The position numbers and the translations under genes were made by a program. Source: Candidatus Goldiibacteriota bacterium (GTDB lineage: Bacteria; Oederibacteriota; PGYV01). From it: 57,464 bases of DNA. Below the pieces are notes generated by a model that worked only from the letters and a program-made list of their open reading frames with translations, searched no databases and had not been told where the DNA came from. How positions within the stretch are numbered: position 1 is the stretch's first letter; the number at the start of each line of letters is the position of its first letter. Below, in pieces: positions 44,163-53,672 of the stretch. Location of the stretch: assembly GCA_016937715.1 (NCBI GenBank), contig JAFGWA010000008.1:1-57464 (forward strand). The letters run 5' to 3'.

Positions 44163-45519
44163 TTTCAGCCGCCTTTAAAACATATTTTTTAAATTCATCA
44201 CCCCTGTGCCCGTAGCTTTTAAAAAGGTCAAAGCTTGCGCACGCCGGAGATAACAACACCACTTCCACATCAAGCGCGCACCCGGCATTAACCGCTTCTT
44301 CCATAGAGGCGCACTTTACAACAGGCACTGAATCTTTAAATATAACCTCTAATTTATCCCTGTTCTCGCCCAAAGCAATAACAGCCTTAACATTACCGGG
44401 CAGCACTTTTTTTAACTGTTCAAAATCCGTATTTTTCTCCCTGCCGCCCAGTATAAGCGCCAAAGGCCTGTCAAACGTTTCCAGAGCTCGTATTACCGCA
44501 TCCACATTGGTTCCCTTAGAATCGTCATAAAACTTCTTTCCGCCGGCCTCTGCCACAAATTCAATCCTGTGCGGAAGGCCTTTAAAATTCTTAATGGTTT
44601 CCTCCGCTTTATGCATGTCAAGGCCGCATGCTTCCGACAAGGCCAGGCATGCCAGAATATTTTCAACATTGTGTTTTCCAAGCAGCTGCACACCCGCCGC
44701 ATCAAACAACTTTTCCTTTTTCCCGTTTATCTTTCTGAAATAAGCTTCATCCCCAAAGAAATAACAGTCATCGGATTCCGCGTACGCGGAAAAATATACC
44801 TTGCGCGACTTTGACATGGACGCCATTATTTCCGTGAACCTGTCATGCCTGTTTAACACCAGAATATCCTGCGGCGTATGATTTAAAAATATTCTCGCCT
44901 TGGATTCCGCGTACGCCTGCATGGAGTCATACCTGTCCATATGGTCATCAGTAATATTAAGAATAACCGCGGCATCTGTCTTAAATTCCTTTATTGTATC
45001 CAGCTGAAAACTGCTTATTTCCATTATTACATGGGTGTATCCCTTCTTGGAGCAAACCACATCACAAAAAGGAATCCCGATATTTCCGGCCAGCACCGCT
45101 TTATCGCCAAGCTGCGCCTTAAAAATTTCATCAGTAAGCGTCGTAACTGTTGTTTTTCCGTTTGTCCCGGTTATGCCGATAATTTTCGCGCCCTTTTCCA
45201 TAAAGCGGTAGGCAAACTCTATCTCGCCAAGAACCTCTTTATTATGCCTTTTGGCCATTTCAAACCATTCGCCAAAAAGAGAAACTCCGGGGCTTACCAC
45301 TATTATGTCCGCGTTTAAAACAGTTTCATTGCCATGGCCGCCGGCTTCTATTTCAATTCCCGCCGTTTCCAGGTTTAACACATCCTGTTCCATCTTCGCC
45401 TTTGGTTTAACATCGCTTAAAACAACTTTACCGGCGCCTTTTTTCTTTGCAAGCACGGCAGCTAAAATACCGCTTTTACCTGCGCCAAGCACTACAATGT
45501 TTTTTCCGTTGATATCCAT
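44149..45519 (-). CDS. murD: UDP-N-acetylmuramoyl-L-alanine--D-glutamate ligase
   Basis: 456 residues. It adds D-Glu in the cytoplasmic part of peptidoglycan synthesis. It begins with NIVVLGAGKSGILAAVLAKK, a Rossmann motif. The P-loop is GITGTNGKTTVTTLTDEI (near 113), then NITDDHMDRYDSMQAYAESK. The C-terminal domain has FYDDSKGTNVDAVIRALE and LILGGREKNTDFE. It lies 4 bp from mraY and overlaps ftsW. Confidence 0.97.
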   Translation of the reverse strand: MDINGKNIVVLGAGKSGILAAVLAKKKGAGKVVLSDVKPKAKMEQDVLNLETAGIEIEAGGHGNETVLNADIIVVSPGVSLFGEWFEMAKRHNKEVLGEIEFAYRFMEKGAKIIGITGTNGKTTVTTLTDEIFKAQLGDKAVLAGNIGIPFCDVVCSKKGYTHVIMEISSFQLDTIKEFKTDAAVILNITDDHMDRYDSMQAYAESKARIFLNHTPQDILVLNRHDRFTEIMASMSKSRKVYFSAYAESDDCYFFGDEAYFRKINGKKEKLFDAAGVQLLGKHNVENILACLALSEACGLDMHKAEETIKNFKGLPHRIEFVAEAGGKKFYDDSKGTNVDAVIRALETFDRPLALILGGREKNTDFEQLKKVLPGNVKAVIALGENRDKLEVIFKDSVPVVKCASMEEAVNAGCALDVEVVLLSPACASFDLFKSYGHRGDEFKKYVLKAAENGKV

Positions 45520-45523
45520 AAGG

Positions 45524-46615
45524 TCACCTTATCTTCAGTGTGGTTAACGTGAACAGCAGCACAATCACCGCCGCTATCCAGAAACGCACTATGATTTTCG
45601 GTTCAGATACGCCTTTAAGCTGAAAATGGTGGTGCAATGGCGCCATTTTAAATATTCTTTTCTTTGTAAGTTTAAAGGACGTCACCTGAAGTATCACTGA
45701 CAGCACTTCCACCACAAAAACAAGGCCAAGTATAAGAAGCAGTATTTCCTGTTTTATAAGCATCGCTATGGTGCCTATTACACCGCCCAGCATAAGGGCT
45801 CCCACATCGCCCATAAAAACTTCAGCCGGATAAGAATTAAACCACAGGAATCCAAGCAGAGCGCCGGCAAAAGCCGCGCCGAATACCGCAAGTTCGCCCG
45901 CTTTTGGCACATGGGTAAGGATAAGGTAAGAAGAAAAATTCATGTTTCCTATTATATACGCAAGCACCACAAGCGCCGCGAATACAAATAAAGCCAGCCC
46001 GCTTGCCAGACCGTCAAGGCCGTCCGTAAGATTAACCGCGTTTGACCAGCCGGAGATTAAAATCCCTCCAAAAATGAAGTATGCCCAGAACGGCAGTACC
46101 AGCACATGCTTAATAAACGGAAGCGCCACCTGCGCGGCATAAGCTTTATCAGCTTCCAAATGAAGGTAAAAAGCGGTTATGGCAAACGCCCCGGCAAACT
46201 GCAGCACAAGTTTCCAGCGCCCGCTTAAACCTTTTGTGCCGATTTTAAGTTTTAAGATATCATCAAGAAGGCCTATTCCTCCGAACCACAGCGCGGCAAA
46301 AAGGACCATATAAACATATTCATTATCAAACCTGCCCCATAAAAGGATTGAAACAACCACCGAAAACAGTATCATTATACCGCCCATGGTCGGCGTTCCC
46401 TGTTTTTCAAGGTGTTTTTTAGGCCCGTCTTCCCTGACCACCTGCCCAATCTTCATTTTACGCAGCATTTTGATTACAAATTTACCGATAAACACCGTAA
46501 TAAGAAAAGCTGTAATCGCGGCAAAAGCGGACCTTACCGTAATATACCTGAAAACATTAAGCGCCGAAAACTGCGCGCTAAGCGGGTATATCAAATGATA
46601 AAACATGTGCGGCAC
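45524..46615 (-). CDS. mraY: Phospho-N-acetylmuramoyl-pentapeptide transferase
   Basis: 363 residues with about ten membrane helices. It forms lipid I from UDP-MurNAc-pentapeptide and undecaprenyl phosphate. Diagnostic segments are KHLEKQGTPTMGGIMILFSV, NAVNLTDGLDGLASGLALF, NSYPAEVFMGDVGALMLGG and MAPLHHHFQLKGVSEPKIIV. Together they contain the conserved Asp pairs and the His cluster. It is located 20 bp after murF. Confidence 0.98.
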   Translation of the reverse strand: MPHMFYHLIYPLSAQFSALNVFRYITVRSAFAAITAFLITVFIGKFVIKMLRKMKIGQVVREDGPKKHLEKQGTPTMGGIMILFSVVVSILLWGRFDNEYVYMVLFAALWFGGIGLLDDILKLKIGTKGLSGRWKLVLQFAGAFAITAFYLHLEADKAYAAQVALPFIKHVLVLPFWAYFIFGGILISGWSNAVNLTDGLDGLASGLALFVFAALVVLAYIIGNMNFSSYLILTHVPKAGELAVFGAAFAGALLGFLWFNSYPAEVFMGDVGALMLGGVIGTIAMLIKQEILLLILGLVFVVEVLSVILQVTSFKLTKKRIFKMAPLHHHFQLKGVSEPKIIVRFWIAAVIVLLFTLTTLKIR

Positions 46616-46635
46616 TTCCTTTTCTTAAAGTTATT

Positions 46636-47964
46636 TTATTTAATTATTTCTTCCAGTTTGTTTCCCCTTGAACCTTTAAGAAAAACCGTATTTCCCTTTT
46701 TAAGGTACGGCGCAAGGGCTTTTTTCAGTTCCTGCCTGTCGGTAAAACACACGGCTTTATTTTTTCCGTTTTCTTTAACATAACCTTTTTCCACATCACG
46801 GGCAAAACCGCCGTATATAAGAAGCGCCAGAGGTTTAATCCGCGCTATCTTTGCGCCTATTTCCCTGTGCATGGCAGGTGAATCTTTGCCAAGTTCCAGC
46901 ATATCTCCGGACACTATCACAAGGTTCTTTCTTTTCATCTGTTTTAAAGACATAAGCGAAGCCGCGTAAGAATCCGGATTCGCGTTATAACTGTCATTAA
47001 TCACGCTTGCGCCTTTTAACTTTATCTCTTCAAACCTCATTAACCCTTTCATGGAAAAAACTGCCAGCGCTTTTTTTACCTTCTTTAAATCCACGCCAAG
47101 TACTCCTGCTGCCGCAGCAGCTGCAGCTATATTATAAATATTATGAATGCCTTTAAATTTCGTACTCATCTGAACCTTATTAAGCGAAAATTTCGTTCCC
47201 GTCACTGACTCTTTTACCGCCGATATTCTGTAATTCGTTTTCGCGCCTGTTCCAAAACTTATCACCTTATTTCCTGCTTTTTTGCTTAAAAACTTATAAT
47301 AGCGGTCATCGCCGTTTAATACAGCAGCTCCGCCTCTTCTTAAACCTTCAAATATTTCCGCCTTCGCCTCTGCTATCTTATCCTGACTTCCCATATTGCC
47401 GATGTGAGCGCGGCCGATGTTTGTTATTATCACCGCGTCTAAAGGCGTCAGCCGGGCAAGTTTACTAATCTCGCCTTTATGGTTCATTCCCATTTCAAGT
47501 ACCAGCGCCCGGATTTCATTTTCCAGCCCAAATAGCGTAAGCGGCACTCCAAGGTAATTATTAAAACTTTTCTCGCTTTTCTTTACAGCATACATTTCCT
47601 GTAAAAAAGCCCCAAGCAGCTCTTTTGTAGTGGTCTTACCGTTGCTGCCTGTTACCGCGGCTATCTTTAAGTTATTAAACTTGGCCGCGTAATACCTGCC
47701 AAGGTTCATTATTGCCTCTTTTGTATCATCAACAATAATACACGGTACGCCTTTTATCTTTCTTTGTGTTATGCATACAATAGCGCCTTTTTTTACCGCT
47801 TCAGACGCATAATCATGGCCGTCATTTTTTTCGCCTTTTATCGCCACAAACACATAATTTTTTTTTATTGCCCTTGTATCCGCGGTAATTCCCGCCACTT
47901 GTACATCTTTACCTTTAAACGGGGCGCCAAAAAGCGAGTATATTTCACTTAGATTTATCCTCAT
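46636..47964 (-). CDS. murF: UDP-N-acetylmuramoyl-tripeptide--D-alanyl-D-alanine ligase
   Basis: 442 residues. It adds D-Ala-D-Ala to the tripeptide precursor. The N-terminal domain resembles MurE/MurF, with VAGITADTRAIKKNYVFVAI. The P-loop is AVTGSNGKTTTKELLGAF (near 105), and EMGMNHKGEISKLARLTPLD is a MurF marker. The C-terminal domain has VINDSYNANPDSYAASL. An Ala-rich stretch near 285 is natural for this fold. It begins one base after the murE stop. Confidence 0.97.
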   Translation of the reverse strand: MRINLSEIYSLFGAPFKGKDVQVAGITADTRAIKKNYVFVAIKGEKNDGHDYASEAVKKGAIVCITQRKIKGVPCIIVDDTKEAIMNLGRYYAAKFNNLKIAAVTGSNGKTTTKELLGAFLQEMYAVKKSEKSFNNYLGVPLTLFGLENEIRALVLEMGMNHKGEISKLARLTPLDAVIITNIGRAHIGNMGSQDKIAEAKAEIFEGLRRGGAAVLNGDDRYYKFLSKKAGNKVISFGTGAKTNYRISAVKESVTGTKFSLNKVQMSTKFKGIHNIYNIAAAAAAAGVLGVDLKKVKKALAVFSMKGLMRFEEIKLKGASVINDSYNANPDSYAASLMSLKQMKRKNLVIVSGDMLELGKDSPAMHREIGAKIARIKPLALLIYGGFARDVEKGYVKENGKNKAVCFTDRQELKKALAPYLKKGNTVFLKGSRGNKLEEIIK

Positions 47965-47965
47965 C

Positions 47966-49441
47966 TTATTTATTACCCCTGTTTTTCAATGCCGCACGCG
48001 CCTCTTCCTGATCCGAAAAATGCGCCTTTTTTCCCATAACATCCTGATAAGTCTCATGCCCCTTGCCCGCCAGTATTACAATATCTTCTTTTTCAGCAAT
48101 ATTAACGGCAAGCTTTATGGCTTTTCTTCTGTCAGGTTCAAGATATATATTGTCTCTGCGCTTTATTCCTTTTGTAATATCTTTTATTATATCTTCAGGT
48201 TTTTCCATTCTGGGATTATCAGAGGTCACCACAACAACATCCGCCAGTTTTGCGGCGGCAGCTCCCATCATGGGCCTTTTACCGCGGTCTTTGTTCCCGC
48301 CTGCGCCAAAGAGCATAATTACGCGCCCGGTCTTTATCTCATTTACCACTTCCAGCACTTTTTCTATTGAATCAGCCGTATGCGCAAAATCCACTATTAC
48401 AGTTATGTCTTTCGCGTAAACTATTTCCATCCTGCCTGCCACGCCTTTAAACTTTTTTATGGCTCTAATCACGGCTTTTATACCGGCAAACTTTATTACA
48501 GCGCTAATGGCGCACATAATATTACTTATGTTGTGTTCTCCGGTCATCGTGCAGCTTAAGCTTACGGGCCTATTTTTTAATAATAATTTTACATCCATGC
48601 CGCTGCGGGACAGTGAATATTCAACAGCACTGATATCCGCGTCTTTCTTTAACGAACATGTGGCTGTTTTTATTCCGGCTTTCTTTGCCGCGCTGATAAA
48701 TTTCATGGCACCCGGGTCATCCTTATTCACGGTAAGCATCCCGCTTTTATCAACGTATTTAATTATCTTTAACTTTGCAGCCAGGTAATTTTCATAATTT
48801 CCGTGATAATCAAAGTGATCCCTGGTGACATTAGTAATTACCGCCGCAGCCAGTTTTATATTCTTTATTCTGTCCTGGTCAAGGCCATGGCTTGAAACTT
48901 CCATCACCAGGTATTTAATTTTTTTAATCGCCGACTGCTTTATTATCCTGTGAATTGCCAGGTTGGAAGGCGTGGTATTATTTGATGTTACCGCCTTTTT
49001 TCCCACCCTATATTCCACAGTACCTATCATGGACTGTTCTTTACCTTCCGCTTCTTTTAACATGGCGGCCGCAAGATAAGCCGTGGTGGTCTTGCCTTTC
49101 GTACCGGTAATACCTATTACCCGGACTTTTTTTCTGTATTCACCGTAAAAATAATCCACGGTTTTGTACAGCGCTTCTCTTACATCGTTCACCTTTATCA
49201 CACACGTGGCTTTTAAGCCCGGTATTTCCCTGCTTACCACAACGCATGAAGCTCCGCGCGCCGCGGCATCGGACGCGTAATTATGCCCGTCTGTTGTTCT
49301 TCCAATAACGCAGAAGAAAGCCAAACCCTTTTTTACAAGGGCTGAATTTTCTTCAGCGTCGCTTATTTTCACAGAGCCGCGCCCGGATATAATTTTTCCG
49401 CCCAGCATCACCGCAAGTTTTTCGCAGGTTATCATTTTCAT
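47966..49441 (-). CDS. murE: UDP-N-acetylmuramoyl-tripeptide synthetase, meso-DAP type
   Basis: 491 residues. The P-loop is GITGTKGKTTTAYLAAAML (near 108), with MEVSSHGLDQDRIKNI and NVTRDHFDYHGNYENYL downstream. The C-terminal substrate motif reads VTSDNPRMEKPEDI. DNPR is the signature for meso-diaminopimelate rather than L-lysine, which supports a diderm-type peptidoglycan. It overlaps ftsI by 4 bp. Confidence 0.97.
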   Translation of the reverse strand: MKMITCEKLAVMLGGKIISGRGSVKISDAEENSALVKKGLAFFCVIGRTTDGHNYASDAAARGASCVVVSREIPGLKATCVIKVNDVREALYKTVDYFYGEYRKKVRVIGITGTKGKTTTAYLAAAMLKEAEGKEQSMIGTVEYRVGKKAVTSNNTTPSNLAIHRIIKQSAIKKIKYLVMEVSSHGLDQDRIKNIKLAAAVITNVTRDHFDYHGNYENYLAAKLKIIKYVDKSGMLTVNKDDPGAMKFISAAKKAGIKTATCSLKKDADISAVEYSLSRSGMDVKLLLKNRPVSLSCTMTGEHNISNIMCAISAVIKFAGIKAVIRAIKKFKGVAGRMEIVYAKDITVIVDFAHTADSIEKVLEVVNEIKTGRVIMLFGAGGNKDRGKRPMMGAAAAKLADVVVVTSDNPRMEKPEDIIKDITKGIKRRDNIYLEPDRRKAIKLAVNIAEKEDIVILAGKGHETYQDVMGKKAHFSDQEEARAALKNRGNK

Positions 49442-51564
49442 ACGCCGTCCCTCATATCAAAACTTACCGTGCAGACAGCGCCTTTTTTCATCGCCACTCC
49501 CGGTTTTGGCTCCTGGCTTACCGCAAAACCGCTGCCCGTGCATTTCGCGTTCAAGCCGTAGAGCCTTAACACTTCCATCGCACGCCTTACAGTCATGCCC
49601 TTTACATTCGGCATGTATGTTTTTTCTTTATTATCATTATTTTCATCACCAAGAAAAATCTGCGCGTATTTACCGGATACCATTTTTTCACCGGGTTCCG
49701 GTTCCTGAGCTATTACCACTTTTCCAAAACCATGCCTCTGATATTTTATTTTTTCTTCCGCAAGCAGTAATTTTGCCTCGTTAAAAGTTTTATCTTTTAT
49801 GCGCGGCATCTTTGCGGTTTGAAAATTATCGCCGCTTTCTTCCGCCTTCGCTATAACAGTCTCCTCAGGAAGCACCTTAAAATATGAAGCCATCATGGTA
49901 TTTAAATTTCTGAATATCGGCCCTGCAAGATCGCCTCCAAAATATACAAACCCCTGCGGTTCATCTATTGTCACCAGCGTTACCGTCTTAGGATTATCCG
50001 CAGGCATAAACCCTATAAAAGAGGCTACATACTTATTTGCCGCATAACCTTTTCCGTCTGTCCTGTGCTTCTGCGCGGTACCTGTTTTTCCCGCCACGCG
50101 ATAACCCGCCACAGCCGCTTTTTTTCCTGACCCGTCTTTTTCCGTGACAGTTTCAAGCATCGATACAAGTTTCTCTCTCCTGCTGCCGGTGGCAGGCCCG
50201 TCCTGTTTTTTAATTCTATGCCTGTATACCGTGCGCCCGTTCTTCTGTATCTTTTCAATAAGGTAAGGAGTCACAAGTTTGCCGCCGTTTGCAATAGCCG
50301 CATACGCGCGCACAAGCTGAAGCGAAGATACCGCAACTTCCTGGCCATAAGGCACGGAAGTAATTGATACCTTATCCCATTTATTCACGTTTCTTAAAAG
50401 CCCTGTAACTTCTCCCGGGAGGTCAATACCGGTCTTTGAACCAAAACCATAAGCCAGGTATTCCTGATACAAATCAGCCGGCTTTAGTTTCATTGCCAGT
50501 TTTACCGTACCGATGTTGGATGAAACCTTTATTATTTCAGCCGCCGTCAGGTCGCCGTGTTTCTCATGGTCGTGAATAGTCCTGTTATATTTGCCTATTT
50601 TAAAAACCTCTTTGCCCATTCCACAGTAGGTTTTTTCGTCATCGGAATTGGGAAACTTTTTCAGATAAGCGGCCATTGTAAATATTTTAAAAGTGGAACC
50701 GGGTTCGTACATATCGGTTATAATACGGTTCCTTTTTTTATCGGCATTGGCCGTGGCCGGGGTATTAGGGTCATAAGACGGATAATTTACAGCCGCGTAA
50801 ATCGCCCCTGTCTCCGGATTCATGACAATTATGCTGCCGGATTTCGCCCTGCTTTTATTAACGGTCTCTTCCAGCTGGCGGTAAGCCGCGTACTGAATAT
50901 TTCCGTCTATAGTGGTATAGACATCCGCGCCGCGTTCGGCTTTTTTTATTTTTTTATTACCTATCAGTATAGGCCTTCTTTTGGCATCAACGCGGATTTC
51001 TTCCCTGCCAAGTTTCCCTTTCATGTATTTCTCGTAAGCCATTTCAATGCCTTCAAGCCCTTTATTATCAGTACCGGCAAAGCCTGTAATGTGCGCGGTT
51101 ATTTCGCCGTAAGGGTAATACCTTTTTTCTTCCGACCGCGAAAATACGCCGGGTATCTTTTTATCAAGTATTTCATCCGCGATTGAGGAAGGAACTTTTC
51201 TTTTGATATATTCAAACCCGCTGCGGCTTTTAAGTTTGGACAGCACAAACTGCCTGCTTAAACCCAGTTTTTTGCTCAAAAAGTCCGCTGTCCTGTCTTT
51301 ATACTTTACGTTTCTTGGGGTGACGCAGATGCTCTCCGTTTTTATGCTCATGGCAAGCTGCCTGCCGGTGCTGTCATATATGGCGCCCCTGCCTATCTGC
51401 TTTTTCACTGTTGACATCTGCCCTTTATCCGCGCGGTCTTTTAACGACGAATGCATTATCACCTGAAGAAAAAGAAGGCGTACAAAAAGCACGGCAAGCA
51501 CAAAAACAAACGCCGCCAGTACCAGCTCTATTCTCTTTTCTTCGGAAAAAACGCCGTGCTTCAA
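49438..51564 (-). CDS. ftsI: Class B penicillin-binding protein with two PASTA domains (FtsI/SpoVD type)
   Basis: 708 residues. A membrane helix at about 13-33 is followed by a dimerisation domain, then the transpeptidase domain with EPGSTFKIFTMAAYL (SxxK), VSSNIGTVKLA (SxN) and AGKTGTAQKHRTDG (KTG). The C-terminal part carries two PASTA-like domains (about 570-635 and 640-705; MPRIKDKTFNEAKLLLAE and MPNVKGMTVRRAMEVLRL). PASTA on the FtsI homologue is frequent in Gram-positives and some diderm lineages. It crosslinks septal peptidoglycan with FtsW and is preceded by ftsL. Confidence 0.95.
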   Translation of the reverse strand: MKHGVFSEEKRIELVLAAFVFVLAVLFVRLLFLQVIMHSSLKDRADKGQMSTVKKQIGRGAIYDSTGRQLAMSIKTESICVTPRNVKYKDRTADFLSKKLGLSRQFVLSKLKSRSGFEYIKRKVPSSIADEILDKKIPGVFSRSEEKRYYPYGEITAHITGFAGTDNKGLEGIEMAYEKYMKGKLGREEIRVDAKRRPILIGNKKIKKAERGADVYTTIDGNIQYAAYRQLEETVNKSRAKSGSIIVMNPETGAIYAAVNYPSYDPNTPATANADKKRNRIITDMYEPGSTFKIFTMAAYLKKFPNSDDEKTYCGMGKEVFKIGKYNRTIHDHEKHGDLTAAEIIKVSSNIGTVKLAMKLKPADLYQEYLAYGFGSKTGIDLPGEVTGLLRNVNKWDKVSITSVPYGQEVAVSSLQLVRAYAAIANGGKLVTPYLIEKIQKNGRTVYRHRIKKQDGPATGSRREKLVSMLETVTEKDGSGKKAAVAGYRVAGKTGTAQKHRTDGKGYAANKYVASFIGFMPADNPKTVTLVTIDEPQGFVYFGGDLAGPIFRNLNTMMASYFKVLPEETVIAKAEESGDNFQTAKMPRIKDKTFNEAKLLLAEEKIKYQRHGFGKVVIAQEPEPGEKMVSGKYAQIFLGDENNDNKEKTYMPNVKGMTVRRAMEVLRLYGLNAKCTGSGFAVSQEPKPGVAMKKGAVCTVSFDMRDGV

Positions 51565-51585
51565 CCTTATACCCCTTTGCCCGCT

Positions 51586-51981
51586 TTAAAAGAAACCAAG
51601 CGCGCTGAACTCTTTTTTTATGACATATACATCGCCGGGCCTGGCCGCTCTAAAACCGTACCGTTCCCTTGCAACCTTTTCAATTCCGCTTCCGGACATG
51701 GCCACCTGTACTTTCATTTCAAGCATTTTATTCTGGGATTTAAGGGTATCCCGCTCCCTGATAAGTTCATTTACGTCATAATTTAATTTGGCGCTCTGGG
51801 TGTAAAACCACACCACAAGAAGAAAAGGAAACGCCAATAAGACTATACGCCCTATAATTTTATTCGCTCCGCCTCTGGCAGGCCTTACGCTTCCCGCGTT
51901 TAAGCCCCTTAAAAACCTGTTTGAAAACTCCGCCACTGTCTTCTCCTGAATTTTTATTGCCGCTAAAGTTTTTCCGCGCAC
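51586..51981 (-). CDS. ftsL: FtsL-like septum protein
   Basis: 131 residues. It is a small bitopic protein: a basic N-terminus, one membrane helix (about 46-61, GRIVLLAFPFLLVVWFYT), and a coiled-coil-like stretch (VNELIRERDTLKSQNKMLEMKVQV). Next comes the IEKVARERYGFRAARPGDVYVI segment, typical for FtsL/DivIC-like proteins. Start codon GTG overlaps the rsmH stop by 19 bp. Position between rsmH and ftsI is the classical ftsL place. Sequence identity among FtsL proteins is low, so the call relies on topology and context. Confidence 0.82.
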   Translation of the reverse strand: MRGKTLAAIKIQEKTVAEFSNRFLRGLNAGSVRPARGGANKIIGRIVLLAFPFLLVVWFYTQSAKLNYDVNELIRERDTLKSQNKMLEMKVQVAMSGSGIEKVARERYGFRAARPGDVYVIKKEFSALGFF

Positions 51982-52874
51982 CTTAATTTCGCGCTTCTTG
52001 CGCGGGGATTCTGCCTTGTCTCCTCAAAAGATGCTGTTACGGGTTTCTTTGTCACCGCTTCAAGTTCTTTTATCTTATGGCATATGCACGGCCTGTATCC
52101 GCAGTCGCAGCCGCGCGATTTTTCCCTGATAAAGTTTTTAACTATCCTGTCTTCAAGCGAATGGAATGAAATCACGCACATTCTTCCGCCCGGTACTAAA
52201 AGCGAGGCCGCGCTCTTAATACTTTTTTCAAGCGCGCCCAGTTCGTTATTTACCTCTATCCTTATTGCCTGAAACACTTTTGTGGCCGGGTGTATCTTTT
52301 CTTTGCCAAACTTTGCTTTTTTGATTATCTCCGCAAGCTCCAACGTTCCCTTCACCGGCCTGCTTTTCATTATGAAATCGGCTATTTTCGCGTAATACCC
52401 TTCTTCTCCGTAATCTTTTATCACACGCTCCAGGTCCGCCCTGTTGTACCTGTTCACCACATCATCAGCGGACAAGGGCGACGTTTCATCCATTCTCATG
52501 TCAAGCGGCGCGTCTTTCATGAAAGAAAAGCCGCGTGTGCCGTCATCAAGCTGCATGCTTGATACTCCAAGGTCGTAAACTATCCCGCTTATTGACTGCG
52601 AACCCTGTTCATGCACTATCTTTTCAAGATCTTTAAAATTGCCTTTTATCGCCTTAAAATTAGAATATCCTTTAAGCCTGTCAGACGCGTATTCAAGAGC
52701 CCTGTCGTCCTGATCTATACCTATTAAAAAGGCCTCAGGTGACATATCTTTTAATATCCTTTCGCTATGTCCTCCGAAGCCCAGCGTTGCGTCCACCCAC
52801 AGCCCTTTTTTCCCGGCCAACCGCAGAAATTCCGCGGTTTCTTCAAGAAGTACGGTCTTGTGGGAAAATGTCAT
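51963..52874 (-). CDS. rsmH: 16S rRNA (cytosine1402-N4)-methyltransferase
   Basis: 303 residues. It methylates C1402 of 16S rRNA with S-adenosylmethionine. Motifs are HKTVLLEETAEFL, VDATLGFGGHSERIL (SAM binding), YDLGVSSMQLDDGTRGFSF, PLDMRMDE and VISFHSLEDRIVKNFIREK, then the Cys-rich insert CDCGYRPCICH. All are standard for MraW/RsmH. It overlaps the STAS gene by 4 bp and ftsL by 19 bp. Confidence 0.98.
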   Translation of the reverse strand: MTFSHKTVLLEETAEFLRLAGKKGLWVDATLGFGGHSERILKDMSPEAFLIGIDQDDRALEYASDRLKGYSNFKAIKGNFKDLEKIVHEQGSQSISGIVYDLGVSSMQLDDGTRGFSFMKDAPLDMRMDETSPLSADDVVNRYNRADLERVIKDYGEEGYYAKIADFIMKSRPVKGTLELAEIIKKAKFGKEKIHPATKVFQAIRIEVNNELGALEKSIKSAASLLVPGGRMCVISFHSLEDRIVKNFIREKSRGCDCGYRPCICHKIKELEAVTKKPVTASFEETRQNPRARSAKLRCAEKL

Positions 52875-53212
52875 ATAAGGCAGCTAAAAGCCCTGACCGC
52901 TTCTTCTTCATTCGCAAAGAAATCAAATTCGCCCCAATACCCGGCGTAAACAAAGAGATTGCGGACGTAATCATTGGCGCCTATAATTTTAATATCGCCG
53001 CCAAGGCTGCGGACCCTTTCCTTTCTTTCATTTAAGTACTCTATTCCACTTACATTTATATGCGTCACTCCGGCAAAATCAATTATAAATAAGAACTGTT
53101 CCATCTCTATAAAACTGTTTATTATCTCTTTTAAGGCGATGATATCTTCAAGCGCTATCTCGCCCTTCATGATAAGCATTACGAATTTTTTTGATGTTGT
53201 CTGTACACTCAT
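52871..53212 (-). CDS. STAS domain protein (anti-sigma-factor-antagonist-like) inside the dcw operon
   Basis: 113 residues forming a single STAS domain: FVMLIMKGEIALEDIIALK, FLFIIDFAGVTHINVSGIEYL, SLGGDIKIIGANDYVRNLF. In SpoIIAA-type proteins the phosphorylated Ser lies in a DSSG loop. Here it reads NVSG with Ser55 kept, so phosphorylation by a SpoIIAB-like kinase is possible but unproven. It lies between mraZ (12 bp) and rsmH (4-bp overlap), so it is cotranscribed with them. No kinase or phosphatase partner is in the window. Mg chelatase-like or transporter roles are unlikely because it is a stand-alone domain. Confidence 0.85.
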   Translation of the reverse strand: MSVQTTSKKFVMLIMKGEIALEDIIALKEIINSFIEMEQFLFIIDFAGVTHINVSGIEYLNERKERVRSLGGDIKIIGANDYVRNLFVYAGYWGEFDFFANEEEAVRAFSCLI

Positions 53213-53224
53213 TTTATTTCCTCC

Positions 53225-53647
53225 CTATTTGTTGTTATCGTCAAAAGTATTTTTATCCCATATTTCAAACCTGTCCCCGATGCCCGCAAACACCACATTT
53301 TTTCCAATTTTAGCGTATTCCTTAAGGAATGGAGGAATAATTATCCTTCCCGCCTTGTCAATATTTACGGATTCCGTATTTGCAAGTTTTGCCCTCATAT
53401 ACTTTAAATCGCGTTCCTGTTCATCAAGTTTTGTCCCTTCCGCGTACTGTTCCATCATTTTTTCCCACTTCTCCGGCGCAAAGACCTCTATGCACTTGTC
53501 TTTGCTTTTTGAAAGAACAAGGGTTGCGCGTTTATCCGGGTCAGAAGTTATCTCTTCAATATATTTTTTATACCTGGACGGAATACTTACGCGGCCTTTT
53601 TCATCAAGGCTGTGCTCATGCTGCCCTATAAAACCAATTTTTATCAC
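53225..53647 (-). CDS. mraZ: Transcriptional regulator MraZ
   Basis: 140 residues with the two AbrB-like swapped-hairpin repeats (HEHSLDEKGRVSIPSRYKKY and ESVNIDKAGRIIIPPFLKEYA). MraZ binds TGGG repeats in its own promoter and regulates the dcw operon. The start codon is GTG at 53647, preceded by AAAGGAG. It is the first gene of the dcw operon. A consensus promoter and two candidate binding repeats lie upstream. Confidence 0.97.
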   Translation of the reverse strand: MIKIGFIGQHEHSLDEKGRVSIPSRYKKYIEEITSDPDKRATLVLSKSKDKCIEVFAPEKWEKMMEQYAEGTKLDEQERDLKYMRAKLANTESVNIDKAGRIIIPPFLKEYAKIGKNVVFAGIGDRFEIWDKNTFDDNNK

Positions 53648-53672
53648 TATAGCGCTCCTTTAAATAAATCCA

